Notes: generated by a model from the letters alone, not told the origin. Counted from the first letter of the stretch, positions 43,606 to 52,253 are shown. The stretch is 64,000 nucleotides of DNA from Candidatus Fimenecus excrementavium (GCA_018712805.1 DVGI01000050.1:1-64000); one strand, 5' to 3'. Translations and numbers: made by a program.

Positions 43606-44844
43606 TTAATAGTCGGTGATGCGAATGGACGACAAAACCGTAAGGCCCGGAATTTCGGTGAGCTTGTCGCAAAGCGTCTGTTCTACATCTTCACCTGTCA
43701 CGAATGCGAACTCCGTTTCGGGGGCGTTGTCGCGGGTCAAGACGCGCACTTTGCCGAACTTTGCTTCCACGTTTTCCAACGCGGCGGCTTTGTCAGCAAC
43801 CGAAGCGCGAATATAAAGCGAAGTGGGCAGGGTTTTGTAATCAACCACATAATCGTCTTCACTCGGACCCCAGCCGAATGCTTTTTTGCGCCCGACGTGT
43901 TTTGCGCAGTCGATAACGTCCGCCACAACGGCACTTGCGGTCGGGAGTTTGCCCGCGCCCTTGCCGTAAAACACGACGTCGCCGATTGCGTCACCGCGCA
44001 CCAAAATGGCGTTGAACACGTCGCGGACGGAGGCAAGCTGGCTGCCGTCCATCACGACGGCGGGGCTGACCATTGCGGAAATCTTGCCGTTGTCAAGCCG
44101 TTTTGCGCGTCCGAGCAGTTTAATCACGCCGCCGTAATTGCGGACATAAGCAACGTCTTCCAAAGCGATTTTGGTAATGCCTTCGGTGTGGACGCTGTCG
44201 GGGTAAACATGTTTGCCGAAGCAAAGCGACGCCAAAATGCAAATTTTGCGGCAGGCGTCCTGCCCTTCGATATCGGCCGTCGGGTCTTTTTCCGCATAGC
44301 CGTTGTCCTGCGCGAGTTTGAGCGCATCTTCAAAGGACATTTGCTTTTCAATCATCATTGTGAGAATAAAGTTGGTCGTGCCGTTGAGAATGCCGGCAAT
44401 TTCGTCGATTTCGTTCGCGGCAAGGCACTGGGTAATCGGGCGGATAATCGGAATCCCGCCGCCGACAGACGCTTCAAACAGAAAGTTGACGTTGTTTTCT
44501 TCCGCCATTTTCAAAAGCTCGTAGCCTTTTGCCGCGACCAGTTCCTTGTTGGAGGTGACAACGCTTTTGCCCGCTTTTAAAAGCGAAGAGACAAATTCAA
44601 ACGCCGGGTGCAAACCGCCCATCGTCTCGACCACAATTTTCACTTCGGGGTCGTTTAAAATAATGTTAAAATCCTTAATGAATTTATCCGCATTCGGATC
44701 GCCCGGGAAATCGCGCAAATCCAGAATGTAACGAATTTCCAAAGCGCTCTGGGTGCTGCGTTTGACGATGCTTTCATGATTTTTGTTGAAAACCTCCACA
44801 ACACCGGAGCCGACCGTGCCGTAACCCATTACAGCAACATACAT
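43606..44844 (-). CDS. hom: Homoserine dehydrogenase
   Basis: The 412-aa NAD(P) enzyme reduces aspartate semialdehyde. It has VAVMGYGTVGSGVVEV (nucleotide fold), VVTSNKELVAAKG, ILNGTTNFILTMM and the catalytic DPTADIEGQDACRK. A C-terminal ACT domain (about 335-412) suits threonine feedback. The ATG at 44844 follows AGGATGTGAG. With lysC it forms the top of the aspartate-family pathway. Confidence 0.95.
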   Translation of the reverse strand: MYVAVMGYGTVGSGVVEVFNKNHESIVKRSTQSALEIRYILDLRDFPGDPNADKFIKDFNIILNDPEVKIVVETMGGLHPAFEFVSSLLKAGKSVVTSNKELVAAKGYELLKMAEENNVNFLFEASVGGGIPIIRPITQCLAANEIDEIAGILNGTTNFILTMMIEKQMSFEDALKLAQDNGYAEKDPTADIEGQDACRKICILASLCFGKHVYPDSVHTEGITKIALEDVAYVRNYGGVIKLLGRAKRLDNGKISAMVSPAVVMDGSQLASVRDVFNAILVRGDAIGDVVFYGKGAGKLPTASAVVADVIDCAKHVGRKKAFGWGPSEDDYVVDYKTLPTSLYIRASVADKAAALENVEAKFGKVRVLTRDNAPETEFAFVTGEDVEQTLCDKLTEIPGLTVLSSIRITDY

Positions 44845-44879
44845 ATTCTCACATCCTAAAATATATTGATACAGATAGC

Positions 44880-44908
44880 ATTTTACCACAAAAGCGCTTT
44901 AGAATAAA
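44880..44908 (-). promoter_or_regulatory. Promoter of hom-lysC
   Basis: TAAAAT (44880-44885) with an extended -10 (TGG before it) and TTTATT (44903-44908) 17 bases upstream on the minus strand. Confidence 0.6.
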
Positions 44909-44956
44909 GAAAAATTTTTCTAAAAGCTAAAATTCTATAAAACTTTCTATTATTGA

Positions 44957-44985
44957 TTGTATCTTTCAGCAAAATAGTATAAAAT
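44957..44985 (+). promoter_or_regulatory. Promoter of the YtvI-like gene
   Basis: TTGTAT (44957-44962) and TAAAAT (44980-44985) are 17 bases apart. Confidence 0.6.
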
Positions 44986-45036
44986 GTATATATACTGAAA
45001 GTCTTGCCGTTTCGGCAACCAAAAAAGGAGCAACCT

Positions 45037-46272
45037 ATGGACAAAATCGAAAAACGCCGGTCGTTTATTATCAACACCGTTTTTGTGGTGATTATTGTCG
45101 GTCTTTTTTATTTGGCAATTAAATATGCACTGGGCATTGTCTGGCCGTTTGTCGTGGCTTTCTTTTTAGCCATGCTTTTACAGCGTCCGGTCAATTTTTT
45201 ATCGACCAAAACGCCTTTGAAGCGCGGGATTTCCTCGGTGATTATGGTCTTGTTCGTATTGGTGATTGTCGGCTCGATTTTGGGGCTTATCATCGGGCGT
45301 ATCGTCATAGAGTTAAAAGGCTTTTTTGATTATTTGCTCATCAAAATGGAGGACGCCCCCGCCTTTGTGGACCAAATTCAGGCTTGGCTTTCCGACACCT
45401 TTTCATTCCTGCCGAAAAGCCTGCATGAATCGATTATGACCGCGACGGAAAATTTCTTAAACCGGTTGATGGGCATTGAGGCCAAGGCTTCCGCTGACGC
45501 GATACAGGCCGAAAGCAGCGGCATTGACTTTTCCCTGCTTTCCTCTCCGCTCGGCGCGGTTTGGGGAACGGCCAAACAAATCCCGATGATTGCCGTCGGG
45601 GTGTTGGTGTGTGTCGTTTCCTGTTGCTTTATGACAACCGACTACCGCACGCTGCGGGACATGATTTTATCGCAACTGTCACAAAAAAGGCAAAGCGCGG
45701 TTATTCGCACCAAACAAGTCACCTTTTCCACGCTCGGCAAAATGGGCAAGGCCTATTCCATTATTTTGTTTGTCACCTTTATGGAAATGCTGTTGGGGCT
45801 AAGCTTTTTAAAGCTCATTCACGTGTATGACAGCGGCTATATTTTCGCGATTGCCTTTATCACCGCTGTGGTCGATATTATCCCGGTGCTCGGCACAGGT
45901 ACGATTTTGATTCCGTGGGCGCTGTGGTCGCTGTTCACCGGCGACGTGGGGCTCGGCATCGGGCTTTTGGTGGTTTACGCAATTATCAGTGTCATCCGCC
46001 AGGTCATTGAGCCGAAGCTCGTGGCGTCGCAGCTGGGGCTTCCGCCGTTTGTTACGATTATGGCGATGTATATCGGTTCCCAGTTGTTCGGGTTTATCGG
46101 GTTGTTCTTACTGCCCATTACCGTTATGCTCTTGAAAGTCTTAAACGACGAAGGCGTCATTCACATTTTCAAAAAGAAAGCGCCTGTTGTAGAAGAAGTA
46201 AACGTGTCCGCGAAAGAAACTGCGCCGGACGAAAAATCCGGTGAAAAATCGGAGCCAAACAGCCATGATTGA
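45037..46272 (+). CDS. AI-2E/PerM-family permease, YtvI-like sporulation membrane protein
   Basis: The 411-aa protein has about eight membrane segments, with a soluble region between the third and fourth that contains amphipathic helices. VDIIPVLGTGTILIPWALW and RQVIEPKLVASQLGLPPFVTI (quoted in part: EPKLVASQLGLPP) are hallmarks of the family. The Firmicute paralogue YtvI is linked to sporulation; whether this copy is used there is not certain. The C-terminal ~30 residues are acidic. AAAGGAG precedes the ATG. It overlaps the next gene by 8 bases. Confidence 0.82.
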   Translation: MDKIEKRRSFIINTVFVVIIVGLFYLAIKYALGIVWPFVVAFFLAMLLQRPVNFLSTKTPLKRGISSVIMVLFVLVIVGSILGLIIGRIVIELKGFFDYLLIKMEDAPAFVDQIQAWLSDTFSFLPKSLHESIMTATENFLNRLMGIEAKASADAIQAESSGIDFSLLSSPLGAVWGTAKQIPMIAVGVLVCVVSCCFMTTDYRTLRDMILSQLSQKRQSAVIRTKQVTFSTLGKMGKAYSIILFVTFMEMLLGLSFLKLIHVYDSGYIFAIAFITAVVDIIPVLGTGTILIPWALWSLFTGDVGLGIGLLVVYAIISVIRQVIEPKLVASQLGLPPFVTIMAMYIGSQLFGFIGLFLLPITVMLLKVLNDEGVIHIFKKKAPVVEEVNVSAKETAPDEKSGEKSEPNSHD

Positions 46273-47008
46273 TTTACATTGTCATTTACTTTGGGGCATG
46301 GATGACGGCGCGCAAAGCGTGGAAGACACACTCGCTTTGTGCAAAACCGCTGTGGAAAACGGAATTCACACCGCAGTTTGCACACCGCACATGCTGGATT
46401 TGGACGAAACCGACGACTATTTATATGTTCGCGACCGCCACGCCGAAGAGCTTCGCAGGCTGTTAAAAGCGGAAAAAATTCCGCTCGACGTGCGTCTCGG
46501 CGCGGAAGTGTATTTGAACGACAAGCTGTTTGCCGCAGACGACCTTGAAGCGCTGACGATTGAAAACACGCGCTATTTGCTTTGTGAATTCTCTTTGCGG
46601 CCGTTTCCGCCCGAACGCGTGATGCTCCTGATTAACGAAGTTTGTGAGCGCGGGCTTGTGCCCGTGATTGCCCACCCGGAACGTTACCCGGTGCTGCACC
46701 GTCACCCGGGACTTTTAGAAGATTTGCAGGATGTCGGCGCACTTTTCCAAGTTAACGCCGCTTCCTTTGCCGGACTGCTCGGCAACGAGGTACAGGACCT
46801 TGCCGTTTACCTTTTAAAAAACGGCATTGCGGATTTCATAGGAACAGATGCACACCGGCCGCACTGGCGGGATAACGCATTTTTAAAGTATGCCGAAACG
46901 TTTCCGCCGATTCTCTCGCAAAAGCAGCTGTGCTGGGTTACGGAAGAAGCGCCGGCACTTTTGTTAGAAAACAAAGACATTTTTGCACACCGTCCGAAAA
47001 GCTTTTGA
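46265..47008 (+). CDS. CpsB/YwqE-like PHP tyrosine-protein phosphatase
   Basis: The 247-aa metal-dependent phosphatase has the PHP motifs MIDLHCHLLWGMDDGA, TPHMLD, VIAHPERYP and IGTDAHRP. Members dephosphorylate the tyrosine kinase that regulates capsule or exopolysaccharide chain length. No BY-kinase (CpsD) or Wzz partner is in the window. The ATG at 46265 follows GGAGCC inside the end of the permease gene, so the two are coupled. Confidence 0.85.
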   Translation: MIDLHCHLLWGMDDGAQSVEDTLALCKTAVENGIHTAVCTPHMLDLDETDDYLYVRDRHAEELRRLLKAEKIPLDVRLGAEVYLNDKLFAADDLEALTIENTRYLLCEFSLRPFPPERVMLLINEVCERGLVPVIAHPERYPVLHRHPGLLEDLQDVGALFQVNAASFAGLLGNEVQDLAVYLLKNGIADFIGTDAHRPHWRDNAFLKYAETFPPILSQKQLCWVTEEAPALLLENKDIFAHRPKSF

Positions 47009-47092
47009 ATTTACACTGCGTTTACATATTAGAGCCGATTTATTCACAAGGTCACGCTATACTGATACCAATTTCTTTTCGGAGGGTTGACT

Positions 47093-47554
47093 GTGCACAG
47101 TTTCAGAGACCGGTTTTTCAGATTCATGGAAGGGCGCTACGGCCTGCGCGGGTTACAAGACGGCCTGCAAATCGTTATATACGCTGTTTATCTCGTATTG
47201 GTTCTCATCAACTTTTTTGCCCGTTCGCGAATTGTCAACGGTCTTGAGTTATTGCTGATTGCGTATATGCTGTTTCGCATACTTTCCAAAAACATTCCCG
47301 CGCGCGAAAACGAAGGCCGGCGGGTTTCGGAATTTTTCTATAAAATACGGGACGCTTTTCGTTTTCGGCAGGCAAACGCACAAGAAAAAGAACGGCAAAA
47401 AGCCATTCAAAAAGAACGCAAAAAAGACAAGGAACACATTTACCGCGAATGTCCCTCGTGCGGCGCGACGCTTCGATTGCCGCGCAAGAAAGGCAAGCAC
47501 GGCGTAATGTGCCCGCGCTGCGGCAACAAATTCACCGTAAAATGCAGTCGATAA
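47093..47554 (+). CDS. Small membrane protein with C-terminal zinc ribbon
   Basis: The 153-aa protein starts with GTG (GGAGGG lies 6 bases upstream; a TTG at 47087 would overlap the ribosome-binding site). It has two hydrophobic segments (about 22-65), a long basic Lys/Arg/Gln-rich stretch, and a zinc ribbon ECPSCGATL...VMCPRCGNKF at the C-terminus. I recognise no specific function; a role in binding nucleic acid or protein near the membrane is conceivable. Single gene before a terminator. Confidence 0.75.
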   Translation: MHSFRDRFFRFMEGRYGLRGLQDGLQIVIYAVYLVLVLINFFARSRIVNGLELLLIAYMLFRILSKNIPARENEGRRVSEFFYKIRDAFRFRQANAQEKERQKAIQKERKKDKEHIYRECPSCGATLRLPRKKGKHGVMCPRCGNKFTVKCSR

Positions 47555-47567
47555 AGCCCATAAAAAG

Positions 47568-47598
47568 AACCCCGGTGCTTTAAAAGCGCCGGGGTTTT
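47568..47598. terminator. Bidirectional terminator between zinc-ribbon gene and hpf
   Basis: ACCCCGGTGCTT and AAGCGCCGGGGT pair (one G-U) around two bases, with a T run on the plus strand and A-rich flank for the minus direction. It serves convergent genes. Confidence 0.8.
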
Positions 47599-47612
47599 AT
47601 TATATCTTGTTT

Positions 47613-48146
47613 TTAGCCTGCTTCGTCCGGCTCCAAAATGGAATAGCCGCCGTCGCTGCGTTTATAAACGACGTTGATTTCTTCACTTTCCGCGTTGCGG
47701 AACATATAGAATTCATGGCCGAGCATATTCATTTGCAAGATTGCTTCGTCCACCGTCTGGGGTTTCAAAATCACCGCTTTGGTGCGGACGACGTCGTATT
47801 CGGTTTCTTCGTCGGCCGTGTCAGGCGCGTTGAACACCTCGTCAAACGAAACTTCGCGCAGGCGGCGCTCCAGTTTGGTTTTATTTTTGCGAATCTGGCG
47901 AATCAAAGAATCCACACAGTTGTCCAGCGCTTCTTCTAAATCCTGCGCACGTTCCTGCGCACGGAATATAAACCCGCCCTTTTGGAGCGTAATTTCAACA
48001 ATTTTTACGTTTTTCTCGACGGTCGCCGTGACTTTGGCGGTCGCGTCGGGGCCGAAGAATTTTTCGACCTTGTGCAGTTTCAGTGCAGCTCTGTCTTTGA
48101 AAGACTCGCGCGGTGTGCATTTTCTGCCAACGATGGTAATGTTCAT
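47613..48146 (-). CDS. hpf: Long-form ribosome hibernation promoting factor
   Basis: The 177-aa protein has an N-terminal RaiA/YfiA domain (about 1-100) and a C-terminal dimerisation domain (about 115-175) with VVRTKAVILKPQTVDEAI and GHEFYMFRNAES. Long HPF pairs 70S ribosomes into inactive 100S dimers in stationary phase. It is monocistronic, with a strong -10 box upstream. The N-terminus MNITIVGRKCTP is typical. Confidence 0.95.
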   Translation of the reverse strand: MNITIVGRKCTPRESFKDRAALKLHKVEKFFGPDATAKVTATVEKNVKIVEITLQKGGFIFRAQERAQDLEEALDNCVDSLIRQIRKNKTKLERRLREVSFDEVFNAPDTADEETEYDVVRTKAVILKPQTVDEAILQMNMLGHEFYMFRNAESEEINVVYKRSDGGYSILEPDEAG

Positions 48147-48202
48147 TATGACATCCCCTTTTGTATATATTCAAAAGTGTTTCCACTTTTGTTTTCGTTT
48201 GT

Positions 48203-48231
48203 ATTATAGCACACTACCATTAAAAAATAAA
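48203..48231 (-). promoter_or_regulatory. Promoter of hpf
   Basis: Perfect TATAAT (48203-48208) with TTTATT (48226-48231) 17 bases upstream on the minus strand. Confidence 0.65.
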
Positions 48232-48269
48232 GACAGAGTTTAAAAATTTTATGAATTTTATACAAATTC

Positions 48270-49112
48270 TTATAAGACTGCGGTTGCATGGCGCGTGACG
48301 TGGCAACCGATGTTGACCGCGGCGGGAAGCCCCGCGATGTGTGTCGGCGCGGTCTCAATATTGACCGCAAGCGCCGTTGTGCGCCCGCCGAAGCCCTGGG
48401 GACCGATGGAAAGCGCATTGACGCGCTTTAACAATTCGTCTTCCATTTCCTTATAAACCGGGTTGGCATTCCGTACGCTGACCGGTCGGCAAAGTGCCTT
48501 TTTGGCAAGATAGGCGCAATATTCAAAATCGCCGCCGAAGCCGACGCCCACGACCATCGGCGGACAGGGATTGCCGCCCGCCTGCCGCACGACATCGACC
48601 ACGAAATTCATCAAATCTTCTTTGTTGGCGCTCGGCGTGAACATGTGCATTTGGCTCATGTTTTCACTGCCGAAGCCTTTGGGCGCGGCGGTGATGCGGA
48701 TTTTATCGCCGTCCACAATCCGGGTATGGATAATCCCGGGGGTATTGTCTTCGGTGTTGACGCGGTCTAACGGGTCGCGGACCACGGATTTCCGCAAAAG
48801 CCCTTCGGTATAGCCTTTCGCCACGCCGCGGTTGACGGCGTCTTCAAACGAGCCGCCGACAATGTGAACATCTTGTCCGACCTCGATAAACAAAACCGCC
48901 ATGCCGGTGTCCTGACAAATCGGCACGTCAAGTTCCGTTGCCGCGTCCAGGTTTTCCAAAAGCGTGCCCATAATTTTTTTCGGCAGCGCTTCGGTTTCGG
49001 CACATTCCCCCGCGCAAATACAGTCGCGCAAGTCGGAAGGCAGCACCTTGTTCGCGCGAATCAGCAGTTCTGCAACAGTGTTTTCAATTTGCTCAACATG
49101 AATTTCTCGCAT
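48270..49112 (-). CDS. Class I fumarate hydratase, alpha subunit (lone)
   Basis: The 280-aa protein is the N-terminal part of oxygen-sensitive 4Fe-4S fumarases and tartrate dehydratases. It has VPICQDTGMAVLFIEVG, NTPGIIHTRIV, KGFGSENMSQM and SIGPQGFGGRTTALAV, with the cluster cysteines expected in ICQDTG, near FGGDFEYC and in NIGCHVT. In two-subunit enzymes the beta subunit gene normally follows at once; here the next gene is hpf and no beta subunit is in the window. It follows the S1-domain gene by 60 bases. Fumarate and tartrate cannot be distinguished from sequence. Confidence 0.88.
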   Translation of the reverse strand: MREIHVEQIENTVAELLIRANKVLPSDLRDCICAGECAETEALPKKIMGTLLENLDAATELDVPICQDTGMAVLFIEVGQDVHIVGGSFEDAVNRGVAKGYTEGLLRKSVVRDPLDRVNTEDNTPGIIHTRIVDGDKIRITAAPKGFGSENMSQMHMFTPSANKEDLMNFVVDVVRQAGGNPCPPMVVGVGFGGDFEYCAYLAKKALCRPVSVRNANPVYKEMEDELLKRVNALSIGPQGFGGRTTALAVNIETAPTHIAGLPAAVNIGCHVTRHATAVL

Positions 49113-49172
49113 TGTTTTACCCTTTCATCAGAAAAGCAGACAGACGAGTTTTCGCCTGTCTGCACAATATGT

Positions 49173-49628
49173 TTATTTGCGGCGGGAATAAGAACCGCGC
49201 CGGCCGCCTTCGTTGGCACGCTTCAAATCGGAGATCTTTTCGTCGCTTACCTGTTTAAAGTGCGCCATCATATCCTCAAACGTCTGCGGCGCTTCACGGC
49301 GTTCCGCCCCCTGCCAGACATTCGGCGCGCTCTTTTGGCGCGGCGGTCCGTTGCGGCGAGGCCGTTCGCCGCCCTTATGCTCCTGCTCGGGCGAGGGCGC
49401 CTGTGCCTTTTTAATCGAAAGGCTGATTTTGCCTTCCGGCGTTACGTCTAACACTTTCACTTTCACCGTTTGGTTCTCTTGCAGGTAATCGTGAATGTCG
49501 CTGACGTAGTCTGTGGACACTTCGGAAATGTGGACCATGCCGGTCACGTTTCCGGGAAGTGTGACAAACGCACCGAAATTCGTAAGCCCCGTAACCTTGC
49601 CTTCGAGAATCGCCCCAACTTCAACCAT
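49173..49628 (-). CDS. S1-domain RNA-binding protein (YabR-like)
   Basis: The 151-aa protein has an N-terminal S1 domain (about 1-72; GAILEGKVTGLTNFGAFVTL, GMVHISEVS) and a disordered Arg/Pro/Gly-rich tail. Position after a divIC gene matches yabR of Bacillus, but the protein also resembles general-stress S1 proteins. Its partner RNA is unknown. It is the last gene of the yabP-yabQ-divIC row. Confidence 0.85.
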   Translation of the reverse strand: MVEVGAILEGKVTGLTNFGAFVTLPGNVTGMVHISEVSTDYVSDIHDYLQENQTVKVKVLDVTPEGKISLSIKKAQAPSPEQEHKGGERPRRNGPPRQKSAPNVWQGAERREAPQTFEDMMAHFKQVSDEKISDLKRANEGGRRGSYSRRK

Positions 49629-49670
49629 ATGAGAATTTAGTCCTCCCAGCGAGCAAAACGCACCGTGTCG

Positions 49671-49976
49671 TCAGTTGCTCGGTGTAATATCATAGTATAC
49701 CTTTTCATCAGGCATAACATAACCTAATTTTTCGCGGGCGATGCGTTCGATATAGTCTTTTTCATCGCCGCCGTCGACCACGGCCTGCAACTTCTCATTT
49801 TCGGCAAGCTGCGCTTCATACTGCGCTTTTACGGTGTCAACTTCTTGTTCTTTCTCCCGGATTTCCAAAAGGGAGCTGATGAAGCTGATAGCAAAATAGC
49901 CCGCCACCAACAACAAGGCGACAGAAAGAATAAAACTATGCTTTTGTGTTTTTCTTCTTTTCTTTTTGGCTTGCAT
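49671..49976 (-). CDS. divIC: Septum formation initiator DivIC/FtsB
   Basis: The 101-aa bitopic protein has a basic N-terminus (MQAKKKRRKTQKH), one membrane helix (about 14-36) and a coiled coil (EKEQEVDTVKAQYEAQLAE), then ERIAREKLGYVMPDEKVYY, the FtsB/DivIC tail. It stabilises the divisome with FtsL and DivIB. The start at 49976 lies inside the end of yabQ (41-base overlap); a longer frame to 50036 would overlap more. Order yabP-yabQ-divIC matches Bacillus. Confidence 0.9.
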   Translation of the reverse strand: MQAKKKRRKTQKHSFILSVALLLVAGYFAISFISSLLEIREKEQEVDTVKAQYEAQLAENEKLQAVVDGGDEKDYIERIAREKLGYVMPDEKVYYDITPSN

Positions 49977-50529
49977 GGACACGAACTTCCCTTTCGTCTT
50001 TGCGGGACCTTTTCCCCCGGGAATACAATTTAACATGTTGATTATACAACAGGTCGTTTGTATTTTTCAAGAGAATTTTTGATTTTTTCACCGAAAAATC
50101 CGCCTTTTTCTGTGCTTTTTGAACATTTTTCTTGAAAAAATCGGCAAACCACTTGCCGAAACGCAAAAACGGAAGCCGCACAACGCGATAAACGCGCAAA
50201 GAAAAGCCGCGAAAAAAAGCGACCAACTTATCAAAAAACCGGCTGAAAAGCACTCCGAGCGAAAAGTAATAGACGAAAAAGCCCAACGCTTCGCCGAAAA
50301 GCACATAGCCGCGAATGCTGCCGCTTGTGACGGTTAAGGTAAACAGGAACGTCAAAAACGCCGCGAACAGCGCAAACAGCACGTCGGCGGCAAAAAATGC
50401 CTTTTTACCGTTGGAAAACAGCATTCGAACGGCGCGGAACAAATCGTAGAAAATCCCGAGAAAAAAGCCGAACCCCAGCGCATAGGCAAACGTGCCGAGC
50501 TGTTCGGGAAGACTGACAAGATAGGTCAT
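49936..50529 (-). CDS. yabQ: Spore cortex protein YabQ
   Basis: The 197-aa protein has about four or five membrane segments in the first 110 residues (for example FAYALGFGFFLGIFYDLFRA) and a long basic C-terminal tail. YabQ is needed for spore cortex formation in the mother cell membrane. The sequence is poorly conserved, and the assignment rests on topology, the FYDLFR motif and position between yabP and divIC. It overlaps yabP by one base. Confidence 0.85.
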   Translation of the reverse strand: MTYLVSLPEQLGTFAYALGFGFFLGIFYDLFRAVRMLFSNGKKAFFAADVLFALFAAFLTFLFTLTVTSGSIRGYVLFGEALGFFVYYFSLGVLFSRFFDKLVAFFRGFSLRVYRVVRLPFLRFGKWFADFFKKNVQKAQKKADFSVKKSKILLKNTNDLLYNQHVKLYSRGKRSRKDEREVRVHASQKEKKKNTKA

Positions 50530-50816
50530 CAGCGGAACATTCTTCCGAAGAAAGAGCTTTCTTTCGGTTTTGCGGTATCGGTATAGGTAAGGGAGGTGAT
50601 TTCACCGTCCACCGCCATTTCCCCCATTTCAAGGCTTAAGCGGTTGATGTGCAAATCATCACCTTTAATCGTCAGTTCGCCGAGGTCTGTGAGCACGCAA
50701 ATGGTCTGTTCGTCGAAGGTGTCGACGTCTGTGACGCCGGAAAGCGTCAGGTGCTGTCTGTCCTCCAAAACAATATTGTGCGGAATGGGAATGGTTTTTG
50801 CATTGTTGTCCGTCAT
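50529..50816 (-). CDS. yabP: Sporulation protein YabP
   Basis: The 95-aa protein contains NIVLEDRQHLTLSGVTDVDTF and LTIKGDDLHINRLSLEMGEM, the YabP/YqfC fold pattern of coat/cortex-associated sporulation proteins. AGGAGG precedes the ATG. It is the first gene of the yabP-yabQ-divIC-S1 row. I could not identify its promoter with confidence, although CATATATC at about 50843-50850 on the minus strand resembles a sigma-E -10 box. Confidence 0.9.
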   Translation of the reverse strand: MTDNNAKTIPIPHNIVLEDRQHLTLSGVTDVDTFDEQTICVLTDLGELTIKGDDLHINRLSLEMGEMAVDGEITSLTYTDTAKPKESSFFGRMFR

Positions 50817-50884
50817 AAAATAAACCTCCTTTCCGTACAGATATATGCACGAAAAGGAGGGAACATGTCTATGTTATATTGGGT

Positions 50885-51646
50885 TTATTGCGCAAGCAAA
50901 GACGCGAGCAAAATCGGGTTTCGCGTGGTGATATTGTCGGGCGACATGGTCAAAAGGTTGCGCATGACAATTTTGTTGTCGGCAGTCCAGAAAGAAACGA
51001 GCAAGCCTTCTTCGTGGAACACTTCGACAAGCTTTTTGCTGGCATATTTGTAGTTACAGTTAAGACCGATAGCGCCGCTGCGGTGCACTTCTGAAGCGAT
51101 ACTTCGAAGATAGCCCTCGTCTTCAAGCCGCATGATATTAAGTTCCGCATTGAGATAATAGGGAATACCGGGCGCGTCAATTTTGACCGTTTGCGAGTTG
51201 TTCGATTCCACGCCCGTAAAGAAGCAACGGTCCTGCATTTTGTATTTCTTTAAAATCCGCACGACCTCTTCCAGCCCCGAAACCGATTTTAAATCGAGAT
51301 TGACGCGAACCGTATCGGAGTTTTCGCTCAAATACTGCATAGCGTCCGAAAATAAAAGCCCTTCGTCGTTTCCCGCCGTTTCCGCGTGGAGAAGCACCGG
51401 CGTTCCGTCGTTTCGAACGGTGACGTCCACTTCCAAAACCGGCACACCGAGCGCCACCGCCTTTTGCAGAAATTCCATGGAATTGTCCGGCGTTCCCTCA
51501 CAGCCCGAATGCGCGGTATAGGTAAACCCTTCAGGCAGGTGGATTTCGCCGTTTAAAATGCGGTGGATTTCTTTGCCGGCAAGCCCGGCGATGACGGCGC
51601 TTGCCGTACCGAGCACAGCCAGTGCGATTTTGGTCCCGATTTTCAT
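50885..51646 (-). CDS. Glycerophosphodiester phosphodiesterase-family protein
   Basis: The 253-aa protein has an N-terminal hydrophobic segment (about 5-25, a signal anchor) and a GDPD barrel: TAHSGCEGTPDNS, VLEVDVTVRNDGTPVLLHAE, VNLDLKS and the final VSFWTADNK. The usual HRG is HSG, while both catalytic His and the Glu-x-Asp pair are present. It may hydrolyse glycerophosphodiesters from lipids or teichoic acids; the Arg to Ser change makes the substrate less certain. It lies 13 bases after the HAD gene and is probably co-transcribed. Confidence 0.82.
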   Translation of the reverse strand: MKIGTKIALAVLGTASAVIAGLAGKEIHRILNGEIHLPEGFTYTAHSGCEGTPDNSMEFLQKAVALGVPVLEVDVTVRNDGTPVLLHAETAGNDEGLLFSDAMQYLSENSDTVRVNLDLKSVSGLEEVVRILKKYKMQDRCFFTGVESNNSQTVKIDAPGIPYYLNAELNIMRLEDEGYLRSIASEVHRSGAIGLNCNYKYASKKLVEVFHEEGLLVSFWTADNKIVMRNLLTMSPDNITTRNPILLASLLAQ

Positions 51647-51659
51647 AAAAACACCCCTG

Positions 51660-52253
51660 TCAATCTTTCAGCCAAACGCCGTCGGCTTTGATTTTTTCAA
51701 TGCGGTCGCCTGTGACAAAATATACATCTTTGGAAATATCCATCATCGCGCGGTCGTTCATCGAATCGGTGTAAAACTCGTCGATTTCCTGTTTGCCGTA
51801 TTGCTCATAAAACATCGGCACCTTGTTTTCACGGTAACAAATCCGCCCGATTCCACCGGTTTTCAGGTCGATAATACTCCCGATATAATGTTTAACGCCG
51901 ATGCGCCGGCAGATTTCGGAAAGCATCACCTCGGGGCAGGCGGAAACAATGACGTCGTCCTCATGCTGGATTTTCGCATAAAAGCTTTTAATCTTCTTTT
52001 CGTGTTCATCCCAAAAGATTTCAATATCTTTCGGAATATCACTAAACTGTGCGCAGCATTCTTTTAAAATATAGCTGTATTCGTTTTTCACGTCGTCTAT
52101 TGTGACCTTGCCCATTTTGTAACGGATAAAACCTTCGCCGAATTTCGGAACATATTTGGCAATCAGCTTCGGCTCTTTGCGCAGGAAATACAGGAAAATA
52201 TCAAACCCGCTTTCCCCGTCGTAAATGGTGTTGTCAAAATCAAAAACACGCAT
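51660..52253 (-). CDS. HAD-superfamily phosphatase-like hydrolase
   Basis: The 197-aa protein opens with the nucleophile motif FDFDNTIYDGESG (DxDxT), has a helical cap and the motif II region VIVSACPEVM, a Lys-containing motif III (GRICYRENK) and the acidic motif IV TDSMNDRAMMD and VTGDR. The substrate could be a phosphoserine-like or lipid phosphate; adjacency to GDPD suggests phospholipid or glycerophosphate metabolism, which is inference. Promoter at 52290-52318. Confidence 0.82.
   Translation of the reverse strand: MRVFDFDNTIYDGESGFDIFLYFLRKEPKLIAKYVPKFGEGFIRYKMGKVTIDDVKNEYSYILKECCAQFSDIPKDIEIFWDEHEKKIKSFYAKIQHEDDVIVSACPEVMLSEICRRIGVKHYIGSIIDLKTGGIGRICYRENKVPMFYEQYGKQEIDEFYTDSMNDRAMMDISKDVYFVTGDRIEKIKADGVWLKD

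Noticed and set aside
42376..44580. A 734-codon open frame on the plus strand opposite lysC and hom
   Set aside because: It is antisense to two well-supported genes, has no ribosome-binding site of note and a composition (His/Phe/Arg/Asn-rich) typical of a shadow frame.
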